Positions 1 to 10,824 are shown, counted from the stretch's first letter. The stretch: 64,000 nt of DNA from Catenovulum maritimum (GCF_001050375.1 NZ_KQ130485.1:124001-188000); one strand, 5' to 3'. Numbers and translations are program-made. The notes: generated by a model not told the origin, from the letters alone.

Positions 1-1213
<1,213 letters not shown>

Positions 1214-1231
1214 TTTAGCCGGAGGTAATTT

Positions 1232-1657
1232 ATGGCAGCTATGACAACGCATTTAAATGTAGTCAGCGCCGAAGAAAGTATCTTCTCCGGTTTAGTTGAA
1301 TCTATCCAGATTACGGGTATCGAAGGTGAGCTAGGTATCATGCCTGGCCATACACCTTTAATTACACCGATTAAACCTGGTATGGTAAGACTAGTTAAAG
1401 AGTTTGGTGAAGAAGAACTAATCTATTTGTCTGGTGGCATTTTAGAAGTTCAACCGACTAATGTTATTGTTCTTGCAGATACAGCCGTTCGCGGTGAAGA
1501 TTTGGATGAGCAAGCTGCATTAGAAGCTAAACGCCAAGCTGAAGAGCATATTAATAACCCTTCTGCTGATTTCGAATACGCTCAAGCAGCGATCGAATTA
1601 GCTAAAGCGGTAGCTCAATTAAGAGTAATCAGCGACTTACGTAAAAATACTAAGTAA
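1232..1657 (+). CDS. atpC: ATP synthase F1 subunit epsilon
   Basis: Epsilon subunit of the central stalk, which couples rotor movement to catalysis and inhibits ATP hydrolysis. The 141 aa match the usual bacterial length. The N-terminal beta-sandwich is recognisable ([14 protein letters not shown], then [14 protein letters not shown] at about residues 31-44) and the C-terminal part is the helical, Ala/Glu-rich arm. A strong GGAGG at 1221-1225 sits six bases before the ATG and fixes the start. It is the last gene of the atp operon and is followed directly by a strong terminator. Confidence 0.97.
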   Translation: MAAMTTHLNVVSAEESIFSGLVESIQITGIEGELGIMPGHTPLITPIKPGMVRLVKEFGEEELIYLSGGILEVQPTNVIVLADTAVRGEDLDEQAALEAKRQAEEHINNPSADFEYAQAAIELAKAVAQLRVISDLRKNTK

Positions 1658-1676
1658 GATTACTTTTACCAGCGAT

Positions 1677-1705
1677 AAAAAAAGGACGGCTTGCCGTCCT
1701 TTTTT
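1677..1705. terminator. Bidirectional intrinsic terminator after atpC
   Basis: A seven-pair GC-rich stem (GGACGGC / GCCGTCC, two-base loop) is flanked by an A-run on the left and a T-run on the right, so it can end transcripts from both sides. It lies between atpC (plus) and the convergent gene ending at 1728 (minus). Confidence 0.9.
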
Positions 1706-1727
1706 ATTTTTTGCGTTAAATAAAAGA

Positions 1728-2591
1728 CTAATTATTTTTATAATCTGCTTCTAATTTACTTAAGTAATTCTCAATCGCCACGACAAGCTTAGCTTTATCA
1801 TTTGCTTTTTCTGCATCAGAGTAACCTGTTTCGAATCTAGCAATAGCCTTTAACATATAAGCTTTGCCTTCATTAGTATCGACTACTTCTTCTGCAACAT
1901 ATTCAACTGACTCAAATTTAGCTTCACTGGTAATGGCTACTTTATCGCTTTCTAACATAAAGTTATTAATCACTGAGCTAGAGGTAAGCGAAAGACTACG
2001 TTTTTCACTAAGCTCTTTGAGTAAAGTGGCTTTAGCTTCAGATTTACATTGCATAGTGTCTTCGCTTGCACATGGATAGGTGATTTCCCCTTCCACTGTT
2101 TTGCTATTTAACGACTTTTCGTTAAGTGCAAAGTCGAGAACTTTTTGCTTACTAAGTTCTAGTTTTTGATTGGACTCACGATATTCTTGCTTAAATTTAG
2201 CACTAATCAAACTAGCGTTATCGATAATAGTATCGCATTTATATTTTGCTGAAATTAGATTTTCATGTTTTTCAGTCAAAGACATTAAGTCTAGCTCAGC
2301 AAAGGAATCACCTTGCTTAAGCTTCTTTTGTAACTGTTTGATTTTATTCTTAACGTAATCTATCTCTGTCGTAATTGAGCTAGATTGCTCAGAACATATT
2401 TGGTATTTCTGATTGAATATATTCAATTTATCTTGATTAGTTAATTTAGCTAATTGATGCTGCTTTAGATCGCTAAAGTATTGTGAATAAATTTGGTCAA
2501 TAGATTGAGCAGTTAAAACAGCAGGGGACATTGCAATGCAGAAGGCTGATAGCTTGATTAGCTTTCTAGGAAAAAAATTGAAATTGTACAT
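1728..2591 (-). CDS. Exported coiled-coil-like protein, unknown function
   Basis: I do not recognise this protein (287 aa from the chosen start). It opens with a signal peptide (basic FPRKLIK, hydrophobic core LSAFCIAMSPAVL, likely cut after LTA), so it should be periplasmic. The rest is rich in Lys, Glu, Gln and Ser, with heptad-like helical stretches at about residues 75-115 and 135-165 that suggest coiled coil. Three or four Cys in the mature part could form disulfides. An in-frame TTG six codons upstream gives a longer form, but AAAGGG lies eight bases before the ATG at 2591, which I prefer. It is monocistronic, convergent with atpC and divergent from glmU. Confidence 0.65.
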   Translation of the reverse strand: MYNFNFFPRKLIKLSAFCIAMSPAVLTAQSIDQIYSQYFSDLKQHQLAKLTNQDKLNIFNQKYQICSEQSSSITTEIDYVKNKIKQLQKKLKQGDSFAELDLMSLTEKHENLISAKYKCDTIIDNASLISAKFKQEYRESNQKLELSKQKVLDFALNEKSLNSKTVEGEITYPCASEDTMQCKSEAKATLLKELSEKRSLSLTSSSVINNFMLESDKVAITSEAKFESVEYVAEEVVDTNEGKAYMLKAIARFETGYSDAEKANDKAKLVVAIENYLSKLEADYKNN

Positions 2592-2758
2592 AAAGCAAAC
2601 CCTTTGCAAGTAAAAATTATCATGGCGTTATTATGGTAACTTAAATAACAAGAGTCGAGTAATTTAATGATTATTAATTTTAGGGTAGCAAATCTTTGTA
2701 TTATTTTTGAGTAACAAGCTATTTTCCTCATTTATAAAATTATTTATAACTTATTAGG

Positions 2759-2788
2759 TTGACCTAAATATAGTGGCTTGGCTATCCT
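2759..2788 (+). promoter_or_regulatory. Candidate sigma-70 promoter of glmU
   Basis: TTGACC (2759-2764) and TATCCT (2783-2788) are separated by 18 bases, 38 bases before the glmU start. The -35 matches consensus in five of six positions and the -10 in four. This is pattern matching only. Confidence 0.4.
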
Positions 2789-2826
2789 AGGCTAAAATTA
2801 TGATTAATTATAAATAAACAGAGAAA

Positions 2827-4197
2827 ATGATGTCTCAACCATTATCTACAGTGATCCTTGCCGCAGGCAAAGGCACACGCATGAAATCCAGTTTACCTAA
2901 AGTCCTACATAAAATTGGTGCAAAATCCATGGTCAAGCATGTTATAGATGCTTCTTACCAACTCAATTCAGAAAAAATTATATTGATTTATGGTCATGGT
3001 GGTGAGCAATTAAAGGCTAATGTTATTGAAGATAACTTAGTTTGGGTTGAACAAAAAGAACAACTCGGTACAGGCCACGCTGTTCAACAAATATTACCTC
3101 ATATAGATGAAGAACAAGTACTTATCCTATACGGAGACGTACCACTTATCACTGCTGAAACTTTGCAAAATCTGTTAGCAGTAGCACCAACTAAAGGCAT
3201 AGGTCTGCTGACGGTTGATCTACCTAATCCAAAAGGTTATGGCCGTATTATCCGAGATGCTGAAAATAATGTAGTTGCTATCGTTGAAGAAAAAGATGCT
3301 AACGATGAACAAAAGTTAGTGAATGAAGTTAATACTGGTATTTTAACCGCCCCCGCTGCACTATTAAAATCTTGGTTAGCTAATCTATCGAATAATAATG
3401 CCCAACAAGAATATTATTTAACCGACATTATTGCTATGTGCGCCCAAGAAGGTTACCCAATTGCAACTGCTCAACCTGCAGAAGCCGCTGAAGTGGAAGG
3501 TGTTAATAATAGAATGCAACAAGCAACTTTAGAGCGAATTTATCAACAGAAACAAGTTGAAGCTTTAATGGTTGAAGGTGTTACTTTTAGGGACCCAGCA
3601 CGAGTTGATGTAAGAGGATCGGTTAAAGTCGGCCAAGATGTTGCTGTTGATGTTAACGCAATTTTCGAAGGCGATGTTGAGTTAGGCAATAATGTGACAA
3701 TTGAAGCCAATTGTATTATTCGCAACAGTAAAATTGCTGACGGCACTTTAGTTAAAGCTAACTCAGTGATTGAAGATGCAACTATTGGCGAAGCCTGCTT
3801 TATAGGTCCATTTGCAAGAATTCGTCCAGGCTCTGAATTCGCTGAAGGTGTTCATATAGGTAACTTTGTTGAAACCAAAAACACTAAAATTGCGAAAGGC
3901 TCTAAAGCAAACCATTTAACTTATCTGGGTGATAGTGATATTGGTTCTGGCGTCAATGTGGGTGCAGGTACTATTACTTGTAATTACGATGGCGCGAATA
4001 AATTTAGAACAACCATAGAAGATAGTGTGTTTGTTGGTTCTAATTCATCAATTGTCGCTCCTGTCACTTTAGCTAAAGGCACAACAGTTGGTGCTGGTTC
4101 AACAATTGTAAAAAGTTCAGCTGAAGATGAACTCGTTATCGCTAGAGGAAAACAAAGGCATATTGCTGGTTGGCAGAGACCGGTTAAGAAAAAATAA
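2827..4197 (+). CDS. glmU: Bifunctional GlcNAc-1-P uridyltransferase / GlcN-1-P acetyltransferase
   Basis: Makes UDP-GlcNAc in two steps: the C-terminal domain acetylates glucosamine-1-phosphate with acetyl-CoA, and the N-terminal domain transfers UMP from UTP. The N-terminus has the pyrophosphorylase signature LAAGKGTRM (residues 11-19) and YGDVPL; the second half is a left-handed beta-helix of hexapeptide repeats ending in the conserved GDSDIG / [13 protein letters not shown] region. The 456 aa equal the E. coli length. Two ATGs in tandem open the gene; GAGA lies just upstream. Cytoplasmic and expected to be essential. In many relatives glmS follows closely; here about 3.6 kb with a lipoprotein and a peroxiredoxin gene separates glmU from the glmS operon. 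Confidence 0.97.
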   Translation: MMSQPLSTVILAAGKGTRMKSSLPKVLHKIGAKSMVKHVIDASYQLNSEKIILIYGHGGEQLKANVIEDNLVWVEQKEQLGTGHAVQQILPHIDEEQVLILYGDVPLITAETLQNLLAVAPTKGIGLLTVDLPNPKGYGRIIRDAENNVVAIVEEKDANDEQKLVNEVNTGILTAPAALLKSWLANLSNNNAQQEYYLTDIIAMCAQEGYPIATAQPAEAAEVEGVNNRMQQATLERIYQQKQVEALMVEGVTFRDPARVDVRGSVKVGQDVAVDVNAIFEGDVELGNNVTIEANCIIRNSKIADGTLVKANSVIEDATIGEACFIGPFARIRPGSEFAEGVHIGNFVETKNTKIAKGSKANHLTYLGDSDIGSGVNVGAGTITCNYDGANKFRTTIEDSVFVGSNSSIVAPVTLAKGTTVGAGSTIVKSSAEDELVIARGKQRHIAGWQRPVKKK

Positions 4198-4229
4198 CGT
4201 CCTCAATAGAAGTTTTTAAAAAATCAACC

Positions 4230-4264
4230 AAACGCAGCTATCGACCAGCTAGCTGCGTTTTATA
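4230..4264 (+). terminator. Intrinsic terminator of glmU
   Basis: An 11-pair perfect stem (AAACGCAGCTA / TAGCTGCGTTT) with a nine-base loop begins 32 bases after the glmU stop and runs into a T-rich tail. Confidence 0.85.
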
Positions 4265-4490
4265 TATAAGAAATTTTTGACCTTTCAATCATTAAAAATA
4301 CTCTCTAATAACCTGTATTCCTATCTTGTTATAGGGGCTGTTATATTTTATTTACGTTTATTTTTAAGAGCCTTTAAAAAATTTAATGCTTTGGCTATTG
4401 GCTTGTTTCTTATGGTTTACTTATAGTGAAGTTGAAAAAATCTCATTGTAGGGAAGTAAGGGAAGGGACATGAGAAGTGCTAAATTACTC
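4265..4490. other. Intergenic stretch, no gene seen
   Basis: Non-coding gap of about 360 bases between glmU and the minus-strand lipoprotein gene, with a terminator at each side. The part between the terminators is AT-rich with stops in all frames, and I see no gene, repeat or clear regulatory site in it. Confidence 0.5.
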
Positions 4491-4533
4491 TTGAAAAAAA
4501 TGCTCCCAATCATTAAGGCAATGATGGGAGCAT
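4491..4533 (-). terminator. Intrinsic terminator of the lipoprotein gene
   Basis: On the minus strand a 14-pair stem with a single bulge (ATGCTCCC..ATCATT and its complement, loop of five) is followed by a run of seven T. It begins 22 bases after the stop at 4556. Confidence 0.85.
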
Positions 4534-4555
4534 TAATCCAAATAGATAGTTGTTT

Positions 4556-6895
4556 TTAGATCGGATTAGATACTGACGAGGATGTCATCACTTGTAAGCT
4601 AGCTTCTCTATCTCCGTTGGCCTCATCTTGGTCGATTTCTCCTATTAATTCGCCACTGCTAAATGTACCTTGAATAAGTGAATAGATATCAGAGGTTGGG
4701 GCATTTTCTAAATCAATTTCTAACTCTCCACTTTGAGTTATTGACCAAGTGAAGTTTTCAATATCATTGGCGTCATCATCCCATTTGACACTCCCAGAAC
4801 CATTATTTACGAATGTAAACTCACCCGTTCCGTCAGGGTTACCAGCAGCATCAAAATAGCTGAACAAGACTGTACCGGTAATATCACCTGCCATTAATGG
4901 GATAATGGTTGAACCTGATGAAGTTGGTAATGAACTCTCATATTGGAAATGCTCATCGTCACTGATAGTACCATCGTTGTTATCATCAAGAATCTCAACG
5001 AGCTTTCCATCGGTAAATGTACCTTCTAATAACCGAGTTACGGATGTCCATGTCTTATCGTCTTTTACCCAAGTTAGTTCTAATTCGCCAGCATCATTGA
5101 CTGACCAATCAAAGTCTTGAAATTGCTCCCAAGTTACTGAACCTGTGCCATCTGAATTAAATGTGTATGGGATGACTAGTGGAGTACCATCAGCCTCAGT
5201 ATAAGTAAGATTAACACTAACAATGTCAGAAGAGGTCAGTGGAATATAGTCATCCATCATAGATATCGTTTTGATTAGAACACCTTCGCCATCTAGTTGA
5301 CCATCACCATCATCGTCCCAAGACATTGATAAATAGCCGTAACTGAGAGTGCCACCAACGAGTGTGAAATAATCAACTGCGTTATCTGAATAAGTAAGCT
5401 CTAAACGACCATCCTTAATAGACCAAGAGAAGTTATCTGAAGATACATTTCCAGAGTCATCTTCGTGTGAATAGGTACCTGATTTATCATCATTAAACAT
5501 AAAGCTTTCTTTATTGCCATTTACCATTGACTCAAAGTGATCTACATCCGATTCCATAATCATTTTTGGATATAACAGAGGCATAATAGAGAAGCTAGAT
5601 TCAACATTTAAATCATCTATTTCGGTTACACTTAAATCCCCATTCATTTTAACCATAATGTTGGTAACTTCTTGATTGGTTTCTTCCGCGTCATATAAAC
5701 CACCATTACCATCTAAATCAATGCTTGGTGTGTTTATGGTAAAGCCTCCATTGTCATCATGAGTAAAGCTGCCCCATTCAGATGATGCGGAAAGTGGTGT
5801 ATCAGTCCCATAAGCTTCTGTATTCATAGTATGTGCAACAACATACTCACCATTGCCAAATAAGGTGATCACATTAATGCTGTCCATTATTGGATCGCCA
5901 TTGTCGTCTATTTCTGATAATACCCAACTACCAGTCATTGGATCTGCAGGGTTAAAAGCGTTATCTAGATATAAGGTATTAAAATCCCCCCAATTATCTT
6001 GGTTGGTATCCCAATTACCATCTGCTAATTCAGGCGCTTCACGTATAGTCAGTTCTAATTGACCATTTGCATTATAGCTAAAGTATTGCTCGTTTGGTCT
6101 GCCTTCATTTTCTAAACCGCCATCGCCGTCAGATGCTGAAATAACTTGCTCTACTTTAAATTCACCAGTTAAATCATCAATTGAATATTTGCCATACTCA
6201 ACGGAACCTGCAATCTGATCACCGCCTTCATCATCGGCAGTCTCATGAACTAAAATGTACTTGTTGTCATCAAGAAAAGTTAGTACATGACGGCCTTCAG
6301 CTTGGCCTGCATCATCTGTTTCTGTAAATACCCAGCTTCCATGTAGCATAGGTCCAGTATGATATGTTGGTAAATTTAAGAAATGAGCCAAAGCATCTTG
6401 CTCAGACACTAAAGTTAAATTGAGTGGTGTGATTATAGCTTCAAAATCGGAATCGAAAGTATCCGAGTAAAAGTCTAGCGACTCTCCGGTAAAGCTAGCA
6501 TCAATGGCGGATGTTATATAGATACCATTACTTGGATCGGCATCGTCATCTAAGCTTTGTAAAAATTGAAGAATATTGATAACGGTTGAATCAGTAGGAT
6601 CTGCACCAACTAAATCAACAGGGGTTATTTCTGCTTTGGCCATAGTGGTTGGTAAGCTAACATCTCCGATTGAGAATGTAATACTGTCACCTTCTTGATA
6701 GTAAAACATGCCGTCATAACCAGTGAAACCCGATTCGCTTTCGGTTTGGTAATATACGCCTTCTACACCGCTATCAACAAAGTAACCTACTTTAACTTCT
6801 TCATCTTCATCATTTAAATCAACTGAAACATTACAGCCAGAAACCCCTAAACTAATCGCGATTGCAATCAGACTTGGCTTAAATATACCCTTCAT
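4556..6895 (-). CDS. Repeat-built acidic lipoprotein with Ca-binding-like loops
   Basis: A 779-aa lipoprotein of unknown function. The N-terminus is a lipoprotein signal (hydrophobic IAIAISLGV, lipobox VSGC, lipidated Cys21), so it is anchored in the envelope. Internal repeats are visible: two modules beginning GSWV at about residues 186 and 322, each with a DDxG loop and a later Asp/Gly loop, and three C-terminal modules at about 455-545, 557-650 and 668-770, each with a W-S-[IV]-x-x-x-G-x-L-E-L core and a following DDDxDG-type loop (DDDGDGQLDG, DDNNDGTISDDE). The loops resemble EF-hand or thrombospondin-3 calcium sites. CGGAGT precedes the ATG. Monocistronic with its own terminator. A surface or matrix role is inference. 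Confidence 0.75.
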   Translation of the reverse strand: MKGIFKPSLIAIAISLGVSGCNVSVDLNDEDEEVKVGYFVDSGVEGVYYQTESESGFTGYDGMFYYQEGDSITFSIGDVSLPTTMAKAEITPVDLVGADPTDSTVINILQFLQSLDDDADPSNGIYITSAIDASFTGESLDFYSDTFDSDFEAIITPLNLTLVSEQDALAHFLNLPTYHTGPMLHGSWVFTETDDAGQAEGRHVLTFLDDNKYILVHETADDEGGDQIAGSVEYGKYSIDDLTGEFKVEQVISASDGDGGLENEGRPNEQYFSYNANGQLELTIREAPELADGNWDTNQDNWGDFNTLYLDNAFNPADPMTGSWVLSEIDDNGDPIMDSINVITLFGNGEYVVAHTMNTEAYGTDTPLSASSEWGSFTHDDNGGFTINTPSIDLDGNGGLYDAEETNQEVTNIMVKMNGDLSVTEIDDLNVESSFSIMPLLYPKMIMESDVDHFESMVNGNKESFMFNDDKSGTYSHEDDSGNVSSDNFSWSIKDGRLELTYSDNAVDYFTLVGGTLSYGYLSMSWDDDGDGQLDGEGVLIKTISMMDDYIPLTSSDIVSVNLTYTEADGTPLVIPYTFNSDGTGSVTWEQFQDFDWSVNDAGELELTWVKDDKTWTSVTRLLEGTFTDGKLVEILDDNNDGTISDDEHFQYESSLPTSSGSTIIPLMAGDITGTVLFSYFDAAGNPDGTGEFTFVNNGSGSVKWDDDANDIENFTWSITQSGELEIDLENAPTSDIYSLIQGTFSSGELIGEIDQDEANGDREASLQVMTSSSVSNPI

Positions 6896-7091
6896 AATGG
6901 ACTCCGTTTATTTGATTCTAATAAAATTACCTATTTAAACTCGTCTTTAATTATTATCTGTTTTTACAAATCTACCAGCTTGATTGCCTATTATTTATTC
7001 ATTAGGTGGATTAACATAATCAAGTTGAAATTTTTATTCACTTTTGTGTGTCTTCTAAACCAGTCGTAAATATTTAAATTAAGGAAAGCTA

Positions 7092-7664
7092 ATGTTTAAT
7101 TTTAAACATGCCATTGTCACAACTTTGATGATTTTTATTACTGCTTGTTCTTCATCTGGAATAAATAAAGAGCAACTATTAAGTGCGAGTTATTCTGATG
7201 TTGAAGCAGTTAATTTAAAAGTGGGTCAACAAGCACCTAATTTCAGCCTAAATAATTCAGCAAATGAAAAGGTTTCATTAACGCAAATATTGGATAAAAA
7301 GCATGCTATGCTCGTTTTTTATCGTGGAGAGTGGTGCCCTTACTGTATTAGTAATTTGGAATCATTTGAATCTGTATTACCAGAATTAGCAAAGCATAAT
7401 GTTCAGTTGGTTGGAATCAGTCCAGATGCGGTTTCAACTAACAAGAATACGCAAAGAAGTTTTGGTCAAGATTACTTATTCTTAAGCGATTCTGATTTAA
7501 CCGTTAGCCAGCTATTTGGTATTAAAAGAGACGAGAAGATACCTCATCCAGCTGTATTTTTAATTAAACAAGATGGCTCAATTGCTTGGTATCACGCCAG
7601 TAAGAATATTAAAGTTAGGCCTTCTGGTGAGCAAATGTTAGAAGTAATAAAAGCTAAACTTTAA
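7092..7664 (+). CDS. Peroxiredoxin-like (AhpC/TSA) lipoprotein
   Basis: A 190-aa thioredoxin-fold protein of the AhpC/TSA group, expected to reduce peroxides or act as a thiol oxidoreductase in the periplasm. It starts with a lipoprotein signal (FITAC, lipidated Cys19), then VGQQAPNFSL and the redox site FYRGEWCPYC with Cys82 and Cys85 in a CxxC arrangement, then LSDSDLTVSQLFGI, typical of the bacterioferritin-comigratory-like branch. AAGGAAA precedes the ATG. It stands alone between the lipoprotein gene (divergent) and the DeoR-glmS operon. Substrate and electron donor cannot be read from sequence. Confidence 0.85.
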   Translation: MFNFKHAIVTTLMIFITACSSSGINKEQLLSASYSDVEAVNLKVGQQAPNFSLNNSANEKVSLTQILDKKHAMLVFYRGEWCPYCISNLESFESVLPELAKHNVQLVGISPDAVSTNKNTQRSFGQDYLFLSDSDLTVSQLFGIKRDEKIPHPAVFLIKQDGSIAWYHASKNIKVRPSGEQMLEVIKAKL

Positions 7665-7682
7665 GTAAACTCTATATTTACA

Positions 7683-7713
7683 GAAAGCAGAACGTGAATT
7701 TTTTCTGCTTTTT
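7683..7713 (+). terminator. Likely intrinsic terminator of the peroxiredoxin gene
   Basis: GAAAGCAGAA pairs with TTTTCTGCTTT across a short loop, followed by a T-rich tract, 18 bases after the stop. Confidence 0.65.
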
Positions 7714-7734
7714 GTTTTTTAATCCTTCAATTTA

Positions 7735-7816
7735 TTGCACCTCTATATATCTTCTGATTTAATAGCGCCTAAATTTCGAAACGAAACTTATTTGGATTAA
7801 ATCGAAAATGTCGAAA
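7735..7816 (+). promoter_or_regulatory. Candidate promoter and DeoR operator cluster
   Basis: A -35/-10-like pair (TTGCAC at 7735, TTTAAT at 7758, spacing 17) is followed by the palindrome TTTCGAAACGAAA at 7774-7786 and by further CGAAA units at 7803-7807, ending at the start codon, and 7812-7816. TTTCG/CGAAA units are common in DeoR-family operators, so this is a plausible autoregulatory site for the regulator whose ATG lies at 7808, and would also control glmS. Confidence 0.5.
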
Positions 7817-8572
7817 CGTAATACCCAGCAAAGGCGCCATACAATTGTTCAGCTAGTGAACGAGTTAGGCGAAATTACGGTTGATGAACTTTCGTTACGT
7901 TTCGAAACATCTGTCGTCACGATTCGAAAAGATCTTGCAGAACTTGAAAAAAGTGGTTTGCTGCTACGCCGTTATGGTGGCGCAGTACCTTTGCCTCAAG
8001 AAGTCATTCTAGATGCAGAGAAAACCATATCAGCAGCTAAAAAAGCCATAGGTGAAAAAGCAGCTGAGTGTATTCGTGAGCACAACCGCATTATTATTGA
8101 TAGTGGTAGGACTACAGCTGCCTTATTACCGCATTTAAGCCAAAAAGCTGGTTTAGTGGTAATGACAAATGCCCTTGAGGTTGCTAACCAGTTAAGAGAG
8201 TTAGAGCCAGAGCCAACCATATTAATGACAGGTGGCACTTGGGATCCAAACTCAGAATCTTTTCAAGGTCAAGTTGCAGAGCAGGTATTAAGGTCGTATG
8301 ATTTTGACCAGCTATTTATTGGGGCTGATGGTATTGACCTAAAACGTGGAACGACTACTTTTAATGAACTCATTGGCTTAAGTAGAGTCATGGCTGAACA
8401 AGCAAGGGAAGTTATCGTGATGTTAGAATCCGATAAAATAGGTCGAAGAATTCCAAACCTTGAACTGACTTGGCAACAAATTACAACACTGGTTACTGAT
8501 AACGGTATAACACCAGAGGCAGTGGCACAAATTAAAAATATGGGTGTGCAAGTTTTAATTGCGCAGTCTTAA
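7808..8572 (+). CDS. DeoR-family transcriptional regulator, likely controls glmS
   Basis: A 254-aa repressor-type regulator. The N-terminal winged helix-turn-helix is clear (RRHTIVQLVNELG, then VTIRKDLAELEKSGLLLRRYGGA at about residues 36-58), followed by the DeoR C-terminal sugar-phosphate-sensing domain with IIDSGRTTAALL and the FIGADGID region near residue 170. glmS begins 26 bases downstream, so the two are probably co-transcribed; a DeoR protein paired with glmS in this order suggests sensing of amino-sugar phosphate and control of glucosamine-6-phosphate synthesis. That role is inferred from position. The start has no strong Shine-Dalgarno; instead CGAAA repeats cover the start region. 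Confidence 0.85.
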   Translation: MSKRNTQQRRHTIVQLVNELGEITVDELSLRFETSVVTIRKDLAELEKSGLLLRRYGGAVPLPQEVILDAEKTISAAKKAIGEKAAECIREHNRIIIDSGRTTAALLPHLSQKAGLVVMTNALEVANQLRELEPEPTILMTGGTWDPNSESFQGQVAEQVLRSYDFDQLFIGADGIDLKRGTTTFNELIGLSRVMAEQAREVIVMLESDKIGRRIPNLELTWQQITTLVTDNGITPEAVAQIKNMGVQVLIAQS

Positions 8573-8598
8573 AATATAACGATAGCTAGGAATATATT

Positions 8599-10428
8599 AT
8601 GTGTGGAATCGTAGGAGCAGTAGCGCAGCGTGATGTTGCAGATATTTTATTAGAAGGATTACGTCGTTTAGAATACAGAGGATATGACTCTGCAGGATTA
8701 GCCGTAATTAATAATAGCGAAATCCAAAGATTACGTCGTGTTGGTAAAGTTAAAAACTTAGCTGATTCAGTTGCAGAAAGCTTTCCACAAGGCGGCACAG
8801 GCGTTGCTCACACGCGTTGGGCGACACACGGTGAGCCAACTGAAGCAAATGCACATCCACACATGTCACAAGACCGAATTGCTGTTGTTCACAATGGCAT
8901 TATCGAAAACTATAAAGAACTTAAAGCGGAATTAAGTGAAGAAGGCTATCACTTCTCATCAGAAACCGATACTGAAGTATTAACTCACTTAATCTATAAA
9001 TTATTAAGCCAAGGTGAGTGTTTATTAAAAGCAGTTCAAACGGCGGCAAAAACAGTGACTGGTGCTTATGGTACAGCCATTATAGATAAGCAAAACCCTG
9101 ATGTTATGGTTGTTGCGCGTTCAGGTAGCCCGTTAGTGATAGGTTTAGGCATAGGCGAAAACTTTGTTGCTTCAGACCAATTAGCGCTTTTACCTGTTAC
9201 TAGTCGCTTCATTTACCTTGAAGAAGGTGATGTTGCACGCATTAGTCGTAAATCAGTTGAAATTTTTGACAAAAACGGTGAGCAAGTTGAACGTAAAGTT
9301 AACCTAGTCGATGCCAAAGCTGATTCGGCAGACAAAGGTGAATATCGTCATTACATGATGAAAGAGATTTATGAGCAACCAACTTGTGTTCGTCAAACAT
9401 TAGAAGGTCGTATTTCTGCTTCTGGTATCGAAACGGGTATCTTTGGTCAAGGTTTTGAAGAAGTCGTACCAAAAATTAACCATGTCACTATTGTTGCCTG
9501 TGGTACGAGTTATCACGCAGGTATGGTTGCTAAATACTGGTTTGAACAATACGCAAATGTTAGCTGCAGCATAGAAATCGCTTCAGAATTTAGATACAGA
9601 AAATTCTATGTACATGATGGCAGCTTGTTTGTTTCTATCTCACAATCAGGTGAAACAGCAGACACTTTAGCAGCTTTACGTTTAGCCCAAGAGCAAGGTT
9701 ACTTATCTTCGCTCAGTATTTGTAATGTGATGGGATCATCTTTAGTACGTGAATCTGATTATCACTTTATGACACGTGCAGGGACAGAAATCGGTGTTGC
9801 TTCAACTAAAGCATTTACCACTCAGCTTGTTTCATTATTAATGCTAGTTTTAACTATAGGTAAACACAAAGGTTTACCAGCTGGCGTTGAACTAGAAATT
9901 GCCAATGCATTAATGCAGCTGCCAAGCAAAATTGAAAATGCATTACTTGCTAATAAAGAAATTGAAGCGCTAGCAGAAGAGTTTGCCGACAAGCACCATG
10001 CACTATTTTTAGGTAGAGGCGATCAATACCCAATCGCGATGGAAGGTGCATTAAAGCTTAAAGAAATTTCTTACATTCATGCCGAAGCTTATGCTGCTGG
10101 TGAGTTAAAACATGGTCCAATTGCGTTAATTGATGCTGAAATGCCAGTTATCGTTGTTGCCCCTAAGAATGACTTACTTGAGAAACTGCACTCTAACGTT
10201 GAAGAAGTACGCGCTCGTGGTAGCATTTTATACGTATTCGCCGACAAAGACGCTAAATTCCAAAGTGAAGAAAATGTACGTGTAATCAATGTAACGCCAA
10301 CAGAAGACATAATTGCGCCTATGGTATACACAATTCCATTACAGTTATTGTCATACCATGTAGCTGTTATTAAAGGTACAGACGTCGACCAACCTAGAAA
10401 CTTAGCTAAATCAGTAACCGTTGAGTAA
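8599..10428 (+). CDS. glmS: Glutamine--fructose-6-phosphate aminotransferase (isomerizing)
   Basis: Makes glucosamine-6-phosphate from fructose-6-phosphate and glutamine, the first step to UDP-GlcNAc. The N-terminal glutaminase domain begins MCGIVGAV with the catalytic Cys2, then [12 protein letters not shown] and [13 protein letters not shown]. Two SIS sugar-isomerase domains follow (about residues 290-420 and 460-600), with SQSGETADT and the conserved C-terminal end [13 protein letters not shown]. The 609 aa match E. coli GlmS. AGGA lies nine bases before the ATG. It follows the DeoR regulator in the same operon. No ribozyme or riboswitch is visible in the 26-base gap. Confidence 0.97.
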   Translation: MCGIVGAVAQRDVADILLEGLRRLEYRGYDSAGLAVINNSEIQRLRRVGKVKNLADSVAESFPQGGTGVAHTRWATHGEPTEANAHPHMSQDRIAVVHNGIIENYKELKAELSEEGYHFSSETDTEVLTHLIYKLLSQGECLLKAVQTAAKTVTGAYGTAIIDKQNPDVMVVARSGSPLVIGLGIGENFVASDQLALLPVTSRFIYLEEGDVARISRKSVEIFDKNGEQVERKVNLVDAKADSADKGEYRHYMMKEIYEQPTCVRQTLEGRISASGIETGIFGQGFEEVVPKINHVTIVACGTSYHAGMVAKYWFEQYANVSCSIEIASEFRYRKFYVHDGSLFVSISQSGETADTLAALRLAQEQGYLSSLSICNVMGSSLVRESDYHFMTRAGTEIGVASTKAFTTQLVSLLMLVLTIGKHKGLPAGVELEIANALMQLPSKIENALLANKEIEALAEEFADKHHALFLGRGDQYPIAMEGALKLKEISYIHAEAYAAGELKHGPIALIDAEMPVIVVAPKNDLLEKLHSNVEEVRARGSILYVFADKDAKFQSEENVRVINVTPTEDIIAPMVYTIPLQLLSYHVAVIKGTDVDQPRNLAKSVTVE

Positions 10429-10519
10429 AAGCTAGGTTTAAGAGTTTAATTTTTGTGGGCGGGCATATATGATGCACGCTCACATTTGTATTCGTTTTTA
10501 ACTATTTCAGGTCATAAGT

Positions 10520-10768
10520 ATGAGCGACAATAACGCTAAACCAGATTTACCCGATCACCTTGCGAGCAACTCTCGTAGTCCACATTATGTTGCAGAGTGT
10601 TTTGAGCACCCAATTGGTATTCGCCTTAACGGCAAAGAGCGTAATGATGTTGAAGAATATTGCATTAGTGAAGGTTGGGTTAAAATTCCTTCACCAAAAG
10701 CATTAGATCGCCGTGGTCAGCCTATTTTAATTAAATTAAAAGGCACAGTTGAAGCTTATTATATTTAA
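10520..10768 (+). CDS. DUF3297 family small protein
   Basis: An 82-aa cytoplasmic protein of the conserved DUF3297 family, whose function is not known. The family signature is well kept: PDLPDHLASNSRSPHYV, FEHPIGIRLNGKERNDVEEYC and the C-terminal LIKLKGTVEAYY. Length is normal for the family. Separated from glmS by 91 bases, so it may have its own promoter. Convergent with the VOC gene, with a shared hairpin between them. Confidence 0.85.
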   Translation: MSDNNAKPDLPDHLASNSRSPHYVAECFEHPIGIRLNGKERNDVEEYCISEGWVKIPSPKALDRRGQPILIKLKGTVEAYYI

Positions 10769-10780
10769 GCTGCTAAACAG

Positions 10781-10816
10781 AGATAGTGCATAAAAAATTT
10801 TATTTATGCACTATCT
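10781..10816. terminator. Bidirectional hairpin between convergent genes
   Basis: A perfect 14-pair stem (AGATAGTGCATAAA and its complement, eight-base AT loop) lies in the 56-base gap between the DUF3297 and VOC genes. No long T-run follows, but its place between convergent stops fits a terminator. Confidence 0.65.
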
Positions 10817-10824
10817 AGTTCCAT

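Noticed and set aside
8573-8598. glmS ribozyme/riboswitch
   Set aside because: The gap is only 26 bases; no room for the known structure, which is also typical of Gram-positive bacteria.
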